Shown: in pieces, positions 33,982 to 42,157 of the stretch
How positions within the stretch are numbered: the first letter of the stretch is position 1
How the letters are laid out: the number at the start of each line of letters is the position of its first letter
Assembly (NCBI RefSeq): GCF_026898115.1
Contig: NZ_CP114036.1
Span: 5,636,001 to 5,700,000 of the forward strand
DNA length: 64,000 nt
Origin: Streptomyces sp. S465
GTDB lineage: Bacteria > Actinomycetota > Actinomycetes > Streptomycetales > Streptomycetaceae
Reading direction: 5' to 3'
Made by a program: the position numbers and the translations under genes
The notes under the pieces: generated by a model
The model's database searches: none
What the model was told of the DNA's origin: nothing
The model's input: the letters and a program-made list of their open reading frames with translations, nothing else

Positions 33982-35883
33982 GTGACCACCGTGGATCCGA
34001 CACGGTCCGAAGAAAGCGGGGGCTCGGAGGAGAGCACCGCCGCACGAATACGCGTACCCGCGCAGCGCTGGCCGGCCGAGCCGCCGGGCTCGGCGGAGGC
34101 GGAGCGGGAGGGGGAGCGGGCCACTTCCGGTGGGCTGCTCCGGCGCGCCTGGCAGACGCTGCGCCATCCGGTTCCGGCCGCCCTGGCCGCCGCCGCGGTG
34201 CTGCACCTGCTGTGGGTGGCGCTGCTCGCGAACAGCGGCGGGGACCTCGCCGCGCAGGACGCCTGGGCGGAGTTCGCCCTCCAGCACCCGGACTCGGCGT
34301 ACAACCTGGCCTGGTACGGCGGGATGCACCCGGTCTCGTACAGCGTCATCTCGCCCTATCTGATGGCGGTCCTCGGGGTCCGCTCGACGATGATGATCGC
34401 GGGGACGCTGTCCGCCGGGCTGCTCGCGCTGCTGCTGGTGCGCAGCCGTGCCGTGCGGCGGCCGATGTGGCCCGCCCTCTACGGCGCGTTCGCGCTGACC
34501 TGCAACGCCATCTCGGGGCGGGTGACCTTCGGGCTCGGCGCGATGTTCGGGCTCGCGGCGGTGGCCGTGATCTTCGCCTGGCCCCGGCGGTGGCGGTCCC
34601 GGCACTGGCACCACAAGACCGGACGGTTCCTGCTGGCCGCCTTGCTGGCGGCGCTGTCGACCATGTCCAGCCCGGTGGCCGGTCTGTTCGTGGGCATAGT
34701 GGCCGCCGGTCTGTGGCTGACCAAGCGGCGCCCCGCCGCGTACGCGCTCGGGGTCACGCCCGCGCTGGTGGTCGGCCTGTCGGCGTGGCTGTTCCCGTTC
34801 TCCGGTGAGCAGCCGATGTCCATCGGGTCGGTGATCCTGCCGTTCATCACCGGCGCCGCCACGCTGCTGTGCGTGCCGCGCGAGTGGACGACGGTGCGCG
34901 TCGGGGCGGGGCTCTACTGCCTCGGGGTGGTGCTCACCTGGCTGATCCCCTCGCAGATCGGCACCAACATCTCCCGGCTCGGCATGATCTTCGGCGGAGT
35001 GGTGCTGCTCGCCGTGCTGCCCGGGGTGCGCAAGCCCCCGCGCGACCAGCTGCGCTCGACGACGGCCGGCCGCCGCTGGACCGTCCTGGTGCTGGCGCTG
35101 GCGACGGTCACGGTGTGGCAGGGCGTCAAGACCGCCGACGACGTCATCCACACCACGCCCTCGGCGTCCTGGGCCCGTGAGCTGGCGCCGCTGGTCGACC
35201 GGCTCAAGCGGGAGAAGGCCGACCGGGGCCGGGTCGAGGTGGTCCCGGTGCGCAGCCACCGCGAGTCCTCCGCGCTCGCCCCGTACGTCAATCTGGCGCG
35301 CGGCTGGAACCGCCAGCGCGACCTGGACCGGAACCCGATCTTCTACGGCGAGGACACCCTCACCCCGGCCACCTACCTCGAATGGCTCAGGCGCTGGGCG
35401 GTGCACTTCGTGGTGCTGCCCGCGGACAACCCGGACACCGCGGCCGAGCAGGAGGCCAAGCTGCTCGGCACCGGCCTGCCGTATCTGCGCCAGGTGTGGG
35501 CGGACGCCAACTGGAAGCTGTACGAGGTCAAGAACCCGACGCAGATCGCCGACCCGCCGGCCACGGTGCAGCGCGCGGGCGCCGATCAGCTGGTGCTGAA
35601 GGTCCGCTCCAAGGGTCCGGTGCTCATCCGCATCCCGTACTCGCCGTGGCTGGGCCTGATGGACGCGGACGGGCACAGCGTCCGGGCCCCGAAGGCGGAG
35701 CACGACGACGGACTGCCGGTCAACCGCCACGGCTGCCTCACCAAGCAGATCGAGGGCGGCGAGGAGGGCCAGCCGGAGGACGAGTGGACGGTGCTGCACG
35801 CCCCCCGCGCCGGCGTCTACCGGATAACGGGCAAGTACCAGCTGCCGCGCGGTACGCCCTGCCCGGACGAGATGGCTCCCTGA
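33982..35883 (+). CDS. Large polytopic membrane protein with C-terminal outer domain, GT-C-like (633 aa)
   Basis: About ten membrane segments lie between residues 60 and 390, followed by a roughly 240-residue soluble domain that should face outside. The first outer loop contains GGDLAAQDAWAEFALQHPDSAYN, similar to GT-C glycosyltransferases with an acidic residue in loop 1, but no family signature is firm. The N-terminal 55 residues are acidic and hydrophilic. The start is GTG at 33982. It follows the carboxypeptidase by 201 bases on the same strand and may share an envelope role. The function is otherwise unknown; a transporter label would be unsupported. Confidence 0.65.
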   Translation: MTTVDPTRSEESGGSEESTAARIRVPAQRWPAEPPGSAEAEREGERATSGGLLRRAWQTLRHPVPAALAAAAVLHLLWVALLANSGGDLAAQDAWAEFALQHPDSAYNLAWYGGMHPVSYSVISPYLMAVLGVRSTMMIAGTLSAGLLALLLVRSRAVRRPMWPALYGAFALTCNAISGRVTFGLGAMFGLAAVAVIFAWPRRWRSRHWHHKTGRFLLAALLAALSTMSSPVAGLFVGIVAAGLWLTKRRPAAYALGVTPALVVGLSAWLFPFSGEQPMSIGSVILPFITGAATLLCVPREWTTVRVGAGLYCLGVVLTWLIPSQIGTNISRLGMIFGGVVLLAVLPGVRKPPRDQLRSTTAGRRWTVLVLALATVTVWQGVKTADDVIHTTPSASWARELAPLVDRLKREKADRGRVEVVPVRSHRESSALAPYVNLARGWNRQRDLDRNPIFYGEDTLTPATYLEWLRRWAVHFVVLPADNPDTAAEQEAKLLGTGLPYLRQVWADANWKLYEVKNPTQIADPPATVQRAGADQLVLKVRSKGPVLIRIPYSPWLGLMDADGHSVRAPKAEHDDGLPVNRHGCLTKQIEGGEEGQPEDEWTVLHAPRAGVYRITGKYQLPRGTPCPDEMAP

Positions 35884-35973
35884 GCCGCTCTCGGCCGGGA
35901 CCGCCGACGGGCCCGTATCGGTCGCGGACCGTCGGCGGGCCCGTACCGGCGGGGAACCGCCGGCGGGCCCCGC

Positions 35974-37257
35974 TCAGCCGCAGACCGTCGACAGCCAGGG
36001 CTGGTCGGGGTCGCCGCGCAGGCTCTGACGGACCTTCTCCAGACTGCGCAGCAGCCCGTCCGGCCGCTGGGTGGTGTCGCTGAGGTAGGTCAGCGCGGCC
36101 CGCTGGAAGGCGAGCCGCATCCGTGTGGGCATGGCGTCGGAGGCGTCCAGGCACAGCGACGCCGAGTCCCGGAGGGTCGTCGCGATCCTCCGGTCCACGG
36201 CGTCGTCGCCCTGGGCGTCGAGCGGCACGTCGCGGTTGGCGAAGAACGGGTGGGTTCTGTCGCCGGCGGTCTTGCTGCCCCAGGCCCGCTGGGCGTCGGC
36301 CGAGGCCAGGTAGCGCATCAGCTCCCGCGCCTGCGGGGTGCCGCGGAACATCGCGGCGAAGTCCGCCGACACCTCCCGGGCGGTGGACCGCCGGTCGGCC
36401 CGCGGCAGCAGTCCGGCGGAGAAGACGAAGTCCGCGTCGGCGGGGCGGGCGTAGCCACCGCGGATGAACGACCCCTGGTGCTCCAGCGCACACGGTGGGT
36501 CCGGGGCGAACAGCCGGGCGCCCGCCGCGCGGAAGTCGGTGATCAGCGCGGTCCGCGCGGTGTCCATGCCGAAGAGCGACCCCCAACTCCGCCACGCCCG
36601 CTCGACCCGGGGGTCGGTCCACGGCAGCCCGCCGGTCGCCCAGTCCTGGTAGACGGACCGGCCCTGCTGCTGGAGCAGCAGATCCTCGATCCAGTCGGTG
36701 CCCGGCCACCCGGAGGTCGCGTCACCGCCCATGCCGACGCACCACTGGCGCCCGTCGGCGGCGAGGGCGGGCAGCGTGCTCCGGCGGCGGTCCCGGTCGA
36801 ACCACACGATGCTCTTCAGATCGGCCTTGACCGCGATGCCGTAGACCGGCCCGCCGGCGGTCAGCCGGGGCGTCCACAGCGCGCCGTAGGCCGTGCGCCC
36901 GGCCGGGAGCACCCCGTCCAGCGGGGCCAGCAGGTTCTGCTGGGCGTAGGACGCCAGCTCGCCCGAGCTGGGCAGTACGGCGATATCGGGCGGGGTGCCG
37001 GCGTCCACCTCCGAGGACAGCACCTCGCGCAGCGCGGTGGTGCCCTGGTAGTCGACGTGGATGCCGTGGTCGCGGGTGAAGGTGTCCAGCAGCTCGCGGA
37101 ACGCACGCCCCTCGGCGCCGGTCCAGGTGGCCAGCACGGTGACGCCGCCGCGCGACTGCCGTCCGCCCGTGTCGCCCGCGGTGAGCGCGCACAGCACCAC
37201 CAGCCACAGCCCGAGGACGGCGGCGGTCACCTGCCGGGGGCGGTTCGCGGCGCTCAT
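35974..37257 (-). CDS. Extracytoplasmic solute-binding protein, last gene of the PknG operon (427 aa)
   Basis: An N-terminal hydrophobic segment VTAAVLGLWLVVLCALTAG precedes a type-2 periplasmic-binding fold, with VTVLATWTGAEGRAFRELLDTFTRDHGI at the start of the mature part and VDAGTPPDIAVLPSSGEL next. This is the layout of sugar-type binding proteins. No good lipobox is seen, so it may be membrane-anchored by the helix. No ABC permease is nearby. Instead its ATG overlaps the stop of the membrane gene upstream (ATGA), in an operon with a PknG-type kinase. By position it matches GlnH of the mycobacterial GlnH-GlnX-PknG sensor, although the fold is closer to carbohydrate binders. Translated from 37257. 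Confidence 0.78.
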   Translation of the reverse strand: MSAANRPRQVTAAVLGLWLVVLCALTAGDTGGRQSRGGVTVLATWTGAEGRAFRELLDTFTRDHGIHVDYQGTTALREVLSSEVDAGTPPDIAVLPSSGELASYAQQNLLAPLDGVLPAGRTAYGALWTPRLTAGGPVYGIAVKADLKSIVWFDRDRRRSTLPALAADGRQWCVGMGGDATSGWPGTDWIEDLLLQQQGRSVYQDWATGGLPWTDPRVERAWRSWGSLFGMDTARTALITDFRAAGARLFAPDPPCALEHQGSFIRGGYARPADADFVFSAGLLPRADRRSTAREVSADFAAMFRGTPQARELMRYLASADAQRAWGSKTAGDRTHPFFANRDVPLDAQGDDAVDRRIATTLRDSASLCLDASDAMPTRMRLAFQRAALTYLSDTTQRPDGLLRSLEKVRQSLRGDPDQPWLSTVCG

Positions 37258-38186
37258 CGGGGCTGGAACCTGTACTCGTCGATACGCGGCTGGAGACCGG
37301 CCACGATCAGCGCCGCGAGCACCGCGCCGCCCAGCGGTATCCAGCCGACCGCACCGGCCCGCCAGTGGGTGTCCCGCAGGGTATCCGTCACCCTCTTGGC
37401 CGTTCCGCCGCTGGCGGAGCCGATGTCGTCCTGGCTCAGGCTGATCCGGGCCGACTCCAGCCGGTCCTGGGTCTGGTACGTGAAGACGGCCAGCGGGACC
37501 ACGGCGATCAGCAGCCCGGTCGCCGCCGCCAGCCAGGGGTTGACCAGCCGGCGGAAGCGGTGCCGCAGGAAGCGCTGGGTGTGCACGAGCAGCGCCGCCA
37601 GCGTGAGGAACAGCACCGGCACCAGCACCCACCAGGCACATGACAACAGCCAGCCGAAGGAGGTCTGCTGGTTCAGGACCCGGAGCTGCCGCCTCTGCAC
37701 CGCCCCCAGCCGCTCCAGGATGTCGCCGTCGCCGCGCTCCAGCATGGTGCGGGCGTAGGAGAGATAGGCGGCGCGCAGATTCGCGTTGCCCCGGTGCACA
37801 TACGCCTGCTCGATGATGTCGCTGTAGGAGGAGACCAGGCCCGCGATGGTGAGCAGCGACTGGCGGGCCGGCTCGCCCCCGGTGGTGCTCTTCACCGCCT
37901 GGGCGAGGCTCTGGTTGGCCGTGGACAGCCTGGTGCGGTAGTTCTCGCCGAGGCCCTCCACATCGCCGGTGGCGCCGGTAAGGGCGCCCTCGGCCTCGCG
38001 GTAGGAGCCCCTGAGGGCCTCCGTCGCGGCGGCGACCTGGAGTATCGCCGGAGTGGACCGGTCGGTCACCGCCGCCGAATTGCGGCTGACGCCGTAGTAC
38101 GCGGCCAGCAGCGTGGCCACGGCCGCCGCCGTGACCACCAGCAGGGCGACCAGCCGGCGCACCAGGAAGGCACGGGTGCCGCTCAT
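37254..38186 (-). CDS. Membrane signal transducer, GlnX-like (310 aa)
   Basis: One membrane helix near residue 18 (LVALLVVTAAAVATLLAAYYG) is followed by about 150 residues of helical outer domain, like a four-helix sensor. Then come three more membrane helices (SCAWWVLVPVLFLTLAALLV, AAATGLLIAVVPLAVF and IPLGGAVLAALIVAGL) and a short cytoplasmic end. It has no kinase or HAMP motif. GlnX of mycobacteria has the same layout and carries the signal from GlnH to PknG. Both ends are in ATGA overlaps with the neighbouring operon genes. The similarity is in architecture and position; the sequence match is not proven. Confidence 0.7.
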   Translation of the reverse strand: MSGTRAFLVRRLVALLVVTAAAVATLLAAYYGVSRNSAAVTDRSTPAILQVAAATEALRGSYREAEGALTGATGDVEGLGENYRTRLSTANQSLAQAVKSTTGGEPARQSLLTIAGLVSSYSDIIEQAYVHRGNANLRAAYLSYARTMLERGDGDILERLGAVQRRQLRVLNQQTSFGWLLSCAWWVLVPVLFLTLAALLVHTQRFLRHRFRRLVNPWLAAATGLLIAVVPLAVFTYQTQDRLESARISLSQDDIGSASGGTAKRVTDTLRDTHWRAGAVGWIPLGGAVLAALIVAGLQPRIDEYRFQPR

Positions 38187-39664
38187 CCCGCGCCGCCCGG
38201 CCCGGCACGCAACGGAGCGTCGCACTGCTGGCAGAACCCGGCGGTGGCGGGCGACCGGCGCCGGCAGACCGGGCAGCTGACATCGGCGGCGGGCGGCGCG
38301 GCGGGCTCCGGGGGCGCCAGGCCCGCGAACCGGACGCTCTCCTCCGACACGATGATCGCCGAGTTGAGGTCCAGCGGCCGGAGGGGTTCGCGGATCCGCA
38401 CCTCGCCGGCGGCGGCGTCGTCGATGTGGACCAGCCCGCCCAGCCGGGCCAGCATCTTCTCACCGCCCAGCTGATGGGCGAGCTGGACGGCGCGCCCCCA
38501 CTGGCGGCGGGCCGTCTCCCGGTCACCCGCCTCGTACGCGTCGCAGCCCGCCGTGATGGCGTGGCCCAGCTCGGAGTCGGCGTCGTAATGGGCCAGCCGG
38601 GGATCGATGCGGGACGAGAGCACCGGATCGTCCGTCCACTGGACCAGCACCGACTCCGGCTCGGGCGGCGGCAGTGCGGTGTCGCCCTCCACCGCCAGGT
38701 CCACGGCGGCCAGCTCCACGTCCTCGCCCGTCGGATCGCCGCGCGGATCGGCGACCACGCACACCTGGTACTCCCGGACCTCGTCGCCCCACGCCGTGGC
38801 CCGCCACTCCCAGGTGCGCTCATCGGGGCGGACGCCCTCGTCGGTGACGTCCACCCGGGACGGATGCACCTGCTTGACGAAGCCGACCCGGCCACCCGAC
38901 CGGGTGCGGATCCGGATGCGCACCCCGGCCAGCGCCTTCGCCATCGACGCGGAGACCATCCGCTCGAACTCGGCGGTCAGCGCGGAGTCCTCGAGGACCG
39001 CGTCGGCCCTGCCGTGCAGCCGGCGCGCGATCCGCTTCAGCTCGGCGGCGTCCCAGCCCTCGCCGATACCGCGCGCGTCACACGTGAAATGCGGTGCGCA
39101 GGCGTCCAGCACCTGATCCAGATAGCCGGGCGGATCGTGTTCGTTACGGCCGTCGGTGAGCAGCAGCGTGTGCCGGAGCGCGGCGGGCTGCCGCAGATGG
39201 AGCCGCCGGGCGAGATCCAGCCAGGAGCCCATCGCGGTGCCGCCCACCGCGGGCAGCCGGGCCGCGACCCGCGCGGCGGCGGCCTTGGTGTCGGGCCCCG
39301 CCACCGCCATACCACCGGTGAACGGATAGACCACCTGGGCCTGTTCGGTGCCCTCGACGATGGCGAAGCGGGTGCCGTCGCGGAGCACGCCGACCGCCGT
39401 GGCGGTGGCCCGCCGCGCCGCCGCGATCTTCGTCGGCGGCCAGCTCATTGACGTCGAGCAGTCGATGACGATGACCTCGGACGCGGCGGTACGGGCCGCC
39501 GCCGGGCCCAGCCCCTGGGCCCGCACGCTGACGATGGCGTGCATCTCGGTGCGGCCCGCGGAGGCGGGGAGGTACTTGTTCTGGTGCACCCGCAGGGTGA
39601 GGGCCGGGGCCTGCGCCGCGCCCGCCGGGCCGTGGTGTCCGTGCCTTCCGTGGTCCTCGCTCAT
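38183..39664 (-). CDS. VWA-domain protein with C-terminal zinc ribbon (493 aa)
   Basis: A von Willebrand A domain starts near residue 60 with the metal site DCSTSMS (D68) and continues through AVGGTAMGSWLDLA and HTLLLTDGRNEHDP. The rest has a beta-sandwich-like region and ends in CPVCRRRSPATAGFCQQC, a zinc ribbon near residues 464-481. The same ribbon type occurs at the N-terminus of the kinase next door. VWA proteins of this type often act as scaffolds that hold kinases or binding partners. It lies 12 bases after the kinase gene. There is no signal peptide, so it is cytoplasmic. Confidence 0.83.
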   Translation of the reverse strand: MSEDHGRHGHHGPAGAAQAPALTLRVHQNKYLPASAGRTEMHAIVSVRAQGLGPAAARTAASEVIVIDCSTSMSWPPTKIAAARRATATAVGVLRDGTRFAIVEGTEQAQVVYPFTGGMAVAGPDTKAAAARVAARLPAVGGTAMGSWLDLARRLHLRQPAALRHTLLLTDGRNEHDPPGYLDQVLDACAPHFTCDARGIGEGWDAAELKRIARRLHGRADAVLEDSALTAEFERMVSASMAKALAGVRIRIRTRSGGRVGFVKQVHPSRVDVTDEGVRPDERTWEWRATAWGDEVREYQVCVVADPRGDPTGEDVELAAVDLAVEGDTALPPPEPESVLVQWTDDPVLSSRIDPRLAHYDADSELGHAITAGCDAYEAGDRETARRQWGRAVQLAHQLGGEKMLARLGGLVHIDDAAAGEVRIREPLRPLDLNSAIIVSEESVRFAGLAPPEPAAPPAADVSCPVCRRRSPATAGFCQQCDAPLRAGPGGAG

Positions 39665-39676
39665 CCGATCCCCCTG

Positions 39677-42157
39677 TCAGAAGCGAGTCATGGGCCTGAC
39701 GGCGTTCGCCCGGTCGACCAGCACTCCGAGTGCCTCGGGACTGTCCGCCTGCCGGGCCAGCCGCCGAAGGGTCCCCTCCAACTCTTCGCGCAGCGCGTGC
39801 TCGCTCGCCCACTCGCCGAAGACCAGCTCCTGGGGTGAGGGCTCGCCGCTCTCCCTTTCGGCAGCGACGTGCCGCCTTTCGACAGCGACGCGCCCCTTCG
39901 GCTCGCCCCCGGCTCCCGCCGGGAGGCGGCCCCCGGGCCCGGCGGGCCGGCCGGGCGGTCCGAACGGCCCGCCGGGCCCCGGCTGCCGCTCCGCCCAGTC
40001 CAGCGTCACCTCCAGCGTCTCCGCGGTCAGCCGGTCGCGGGCCGGGCCGGACGGCCGGCCCTCGTCCAGGTACAGCCGGGGCAGCCGGGTGCGCACCTCC
40101 GCCAGGTCCTCGGCGGCCGGCAGGGCGTCGGGGTGTCCCAGCCGCCCCGACAGCACCCGCACGATGGCGATCCGCGCGGCGTCGTAGTGGCGGGAGACCT
40201 TCGGCACCCCGCCCAGCACGTCCACGGCCCCGCCCCGGTCGCCCGCGGCGAGCCGGAGCCGGGCCAGCCCGAAGGCGGCGCTGCCCTGGGAGCGGTTGCG
40301 CTGCCACACCGCCTCGTAGAACCGCTCGGCGGACTCGTGGTCGCCCAGGTACTCGGCGCAGTAGCCCAGCGCCAGCTTGGGCGCGTACTCGCCGGGCAGG
40401 GCGCTGTAGACCTCGTCGAACTCCCGCCGGGCGTCGGCCACCGCGCCGTCCGCGAGCCGCAGCAGGGCGCGGTGCCAGGACAGCCGCCAGTCGTACCGGG
40501 CGGCGGCGCCGATCAGCCGCACGGCGATCGCCAGCTCCTCGGCGGCCGCGTCCCGTTCGCCCAGCTCCAGATAGGCGCGGCAGGTACGCAGCCGGATCTC
40601 GGCGGAGGGGCGGGGGAAGGCGTGCAGCTGCTCGATCAGCCGCCGCGGACCGCTGTCGGTCGGGATGCCCAGCAGTGCCGTTCCCGGATCGGCCGGGTCC
40701 GGGAAGGGCACCGGCAGCCCCAGCGGCACCCGCTCGGGGCGGGGCAGCCCGGACGCCAGCAGCGGGCGCGGGTTACCGGCCAGCCAGCGCTCCAGGCCCG
40801 GGATGCGGCCCAGGGAGGCGTCCAGCAGCGCCGAGGCCGGGGCGAAGAGCGTGGACGGCTCGGGCTGCTCCCGGCGCAGCCGCAGCGCGTGGATCTCCCG
40901 CAGTACGCCCCACAGCTGCTCGGACATCTCCGCCGCCGACCCGAACCGCCGCTCGGGGTCGGCCGCGGTGGCGCGGGCCAGCACCCGGCGGTAGGACTCG
41001 GCACCCAGGCCCGGCGGCCGCTGGGCCTGCCGGGTGGCCTGGTCCGACAGCTCTTCGAGGGTCCTGCCGACGCCGAAGAGGTCATGGCGCTCGGTGAGGG
41101 CCGAGGCGCCCCGGGCCAGCACCTCCGGCGCGGCGAACGCCTCGGTGATCACGGGCGGCTCGCCGTCCCGCTGGTCCAGCCGCCGCACCGCGCCGAGGTC
41201 GATCACCTTGACCCGGTCCTCGTGGTGCATCACGTTGCTCGGCTTGAGATCGCAGTAGAGCAGCTTCTCGCCGTGCAGATAGCCCACCGCGCGCAGCACC
41301 AGACAGCCGTAGGCCAGGATGTGCTCGTACAGCCGCGGCCCGTCGTACGGCCTCACCGCGTCCGCGATGTGGTCCTTGATCTGGTCGAGCGTCATCCCGT
41401 CGACGAACTCCATCACGATGTAGCCCGTCAGCGCGCCGGTGTCCCGGGGGTCGGGCCGGCTGACGTAGTTGATGATCCGGACGATGCCGGGGTGGTCGAG
41501 CATGGTCAGATAGCGGCGCTCCTCGACCGCCGCCCGCAGCGCCGCCTCGTCCTCGTTGTTGATCAGGCCCTTGATGGCGACGGGCTGGTCGTCCAGCTGG
41601 GTGTCCTCGGCGAGATAGACCCAGCCGAGCCCGCCGTATCCCACACAGCCGATCACCCGGTACTGATCGCCCAGCAGATCCCCGGGGCGCAGCTGGGGGG
41701 TGAAGTCGAACGGATGGCGGCAGCGCGGGCAGTAGCCCCGGGAGAGCGCGGGCTGTCCGGCGTAGGGCGCGCCCACGATCTCGTCGCACCCCTCCCGGCC
41801 ACAGGTCTGGCCGCGCGAGGGGGGCCGCGGATCGTCCATCACCAGGTCGCGCAGCGAGGGCAGTTCGACACGAGGCAGGTCCAGCGGGTCCTCGCCGGCC
41901 GGCCGCACGGTGAACTTCCGGGCCACGGCGCGGCGACGGGCGCGGGCCGTGGCCGCGGTGGACTCGGAGACCAGACCGCCGGGAGCCGGGGCCACCGGGG
42001 GCGCGGACGCGGACGCGGGCGTGGCCGCGGGAGCCGGGGCGGTGGGCCGGGGTCTGCGGCCGCACTCCGAGCAGAACCCCCGGGCGTTGATCCGGCCCAG
42101 GCCCTCGCCGCGGCAGTCCGGGCGGTCGCAGACCGTCGGGTCCGTCATGGCCGTCAT
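39677..42157 (-). CDS. pknG: PknG-type serine/threonine protein kinase (826 aa)
   Basis: The order is two zinc sites (CDRPDC/CSEC near residue 10 and CGREGC/CPRC near residue 120), the kinase domain, then a TPR-rich C-terminal half, as in mycobacterial PknG. The kinase has GYGGLGWVY, VAIKG, YCDLKPSN in place of HRDLKxxN, and VIDLGAV in place of DFG. These substitutions are typical of PknG. Mycobacterial PknG phosphorylates GarA and controls glutamate metabolism. The ATG at 42157 overlaps the protease stop by four bases. It has a long antisense open frame in the opposite strand, judged spurious. The operon context is conserved in kind with glnX and glnH. Confidence 0.93.
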   Translation of the reverse strand: MTAMTDPTVCDRPDCRGEGLGRINARGFCSECGRRPRPTAPAPAATPASASAPPVAPAPGGLVSESTAATARARRRAVARKFTVRPAGEDPLDLPRVELPSLRDLVMDDPRPPSRGQTCGREGCDEIVGAPYAGQPALSRGYCPRCRHPFDFTPQLRPGDLLGDQYRVIGCVGYGGLGWVYLAEDTQLDDQPVAIKGLINNEDEAALRAAVEERRYLTMLDHPGIVRIINYVSRPDPRDTGALTGYIVMEFVDGMTLDQIKDHIADAVRPYDGPRLYEHILAYGCLVLRAVGYLHGEKLLYCDLKPSNVMHHEDRVKVIDLGAVRRLDQRDGEPPVITEAFAAPEVLARGASALTERHDLFGVGRTLEELSDQATRQAQRPPGLGAESYRRVLARATAADPERRFGSAAEMSEQLWGVLREIHALRLRREQPEPSTLFAPASALLDASLGRIPGLERWLAGNPRPLLASGLPRPERVPLGLPVPFPDPADPGTALLGIPTDSGPRRLIEQLHAFPRPSAEIRLRTCRAYLELGERDAAAEELAIAVRLIGAAARYDWRLSWHRALLRLADGAVADARREFDEVYSALPGEYAPKLALGYCAEYLGDHESAERFYEAVWQRNRSQGSAAFGLARLRLAAGDRGGAVDVLGGVPKVSRHYDAARIAIVRVLSGRLGHPDALPAAEDLAEVRTRLPRLYLDEGRPSGPARDRLTAETLEVTLDWAERQPGPGGPFGPPGRPAGPGGRLPAGAGGEPKGRVAVERRHVAAERESGEPSPQELVFGEWASEHALREELEGTLRRLARQADSPEALGVLVDRANAVRPMTRF

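Noticed and set aside
37258..38895. Extension of the solute-binding protein frame into a 973-codon open frame
   Set aside because: The extension lies out of frame over two real genes. The native start at 37257 is in an ATGA overlap and begins a good signal segment.
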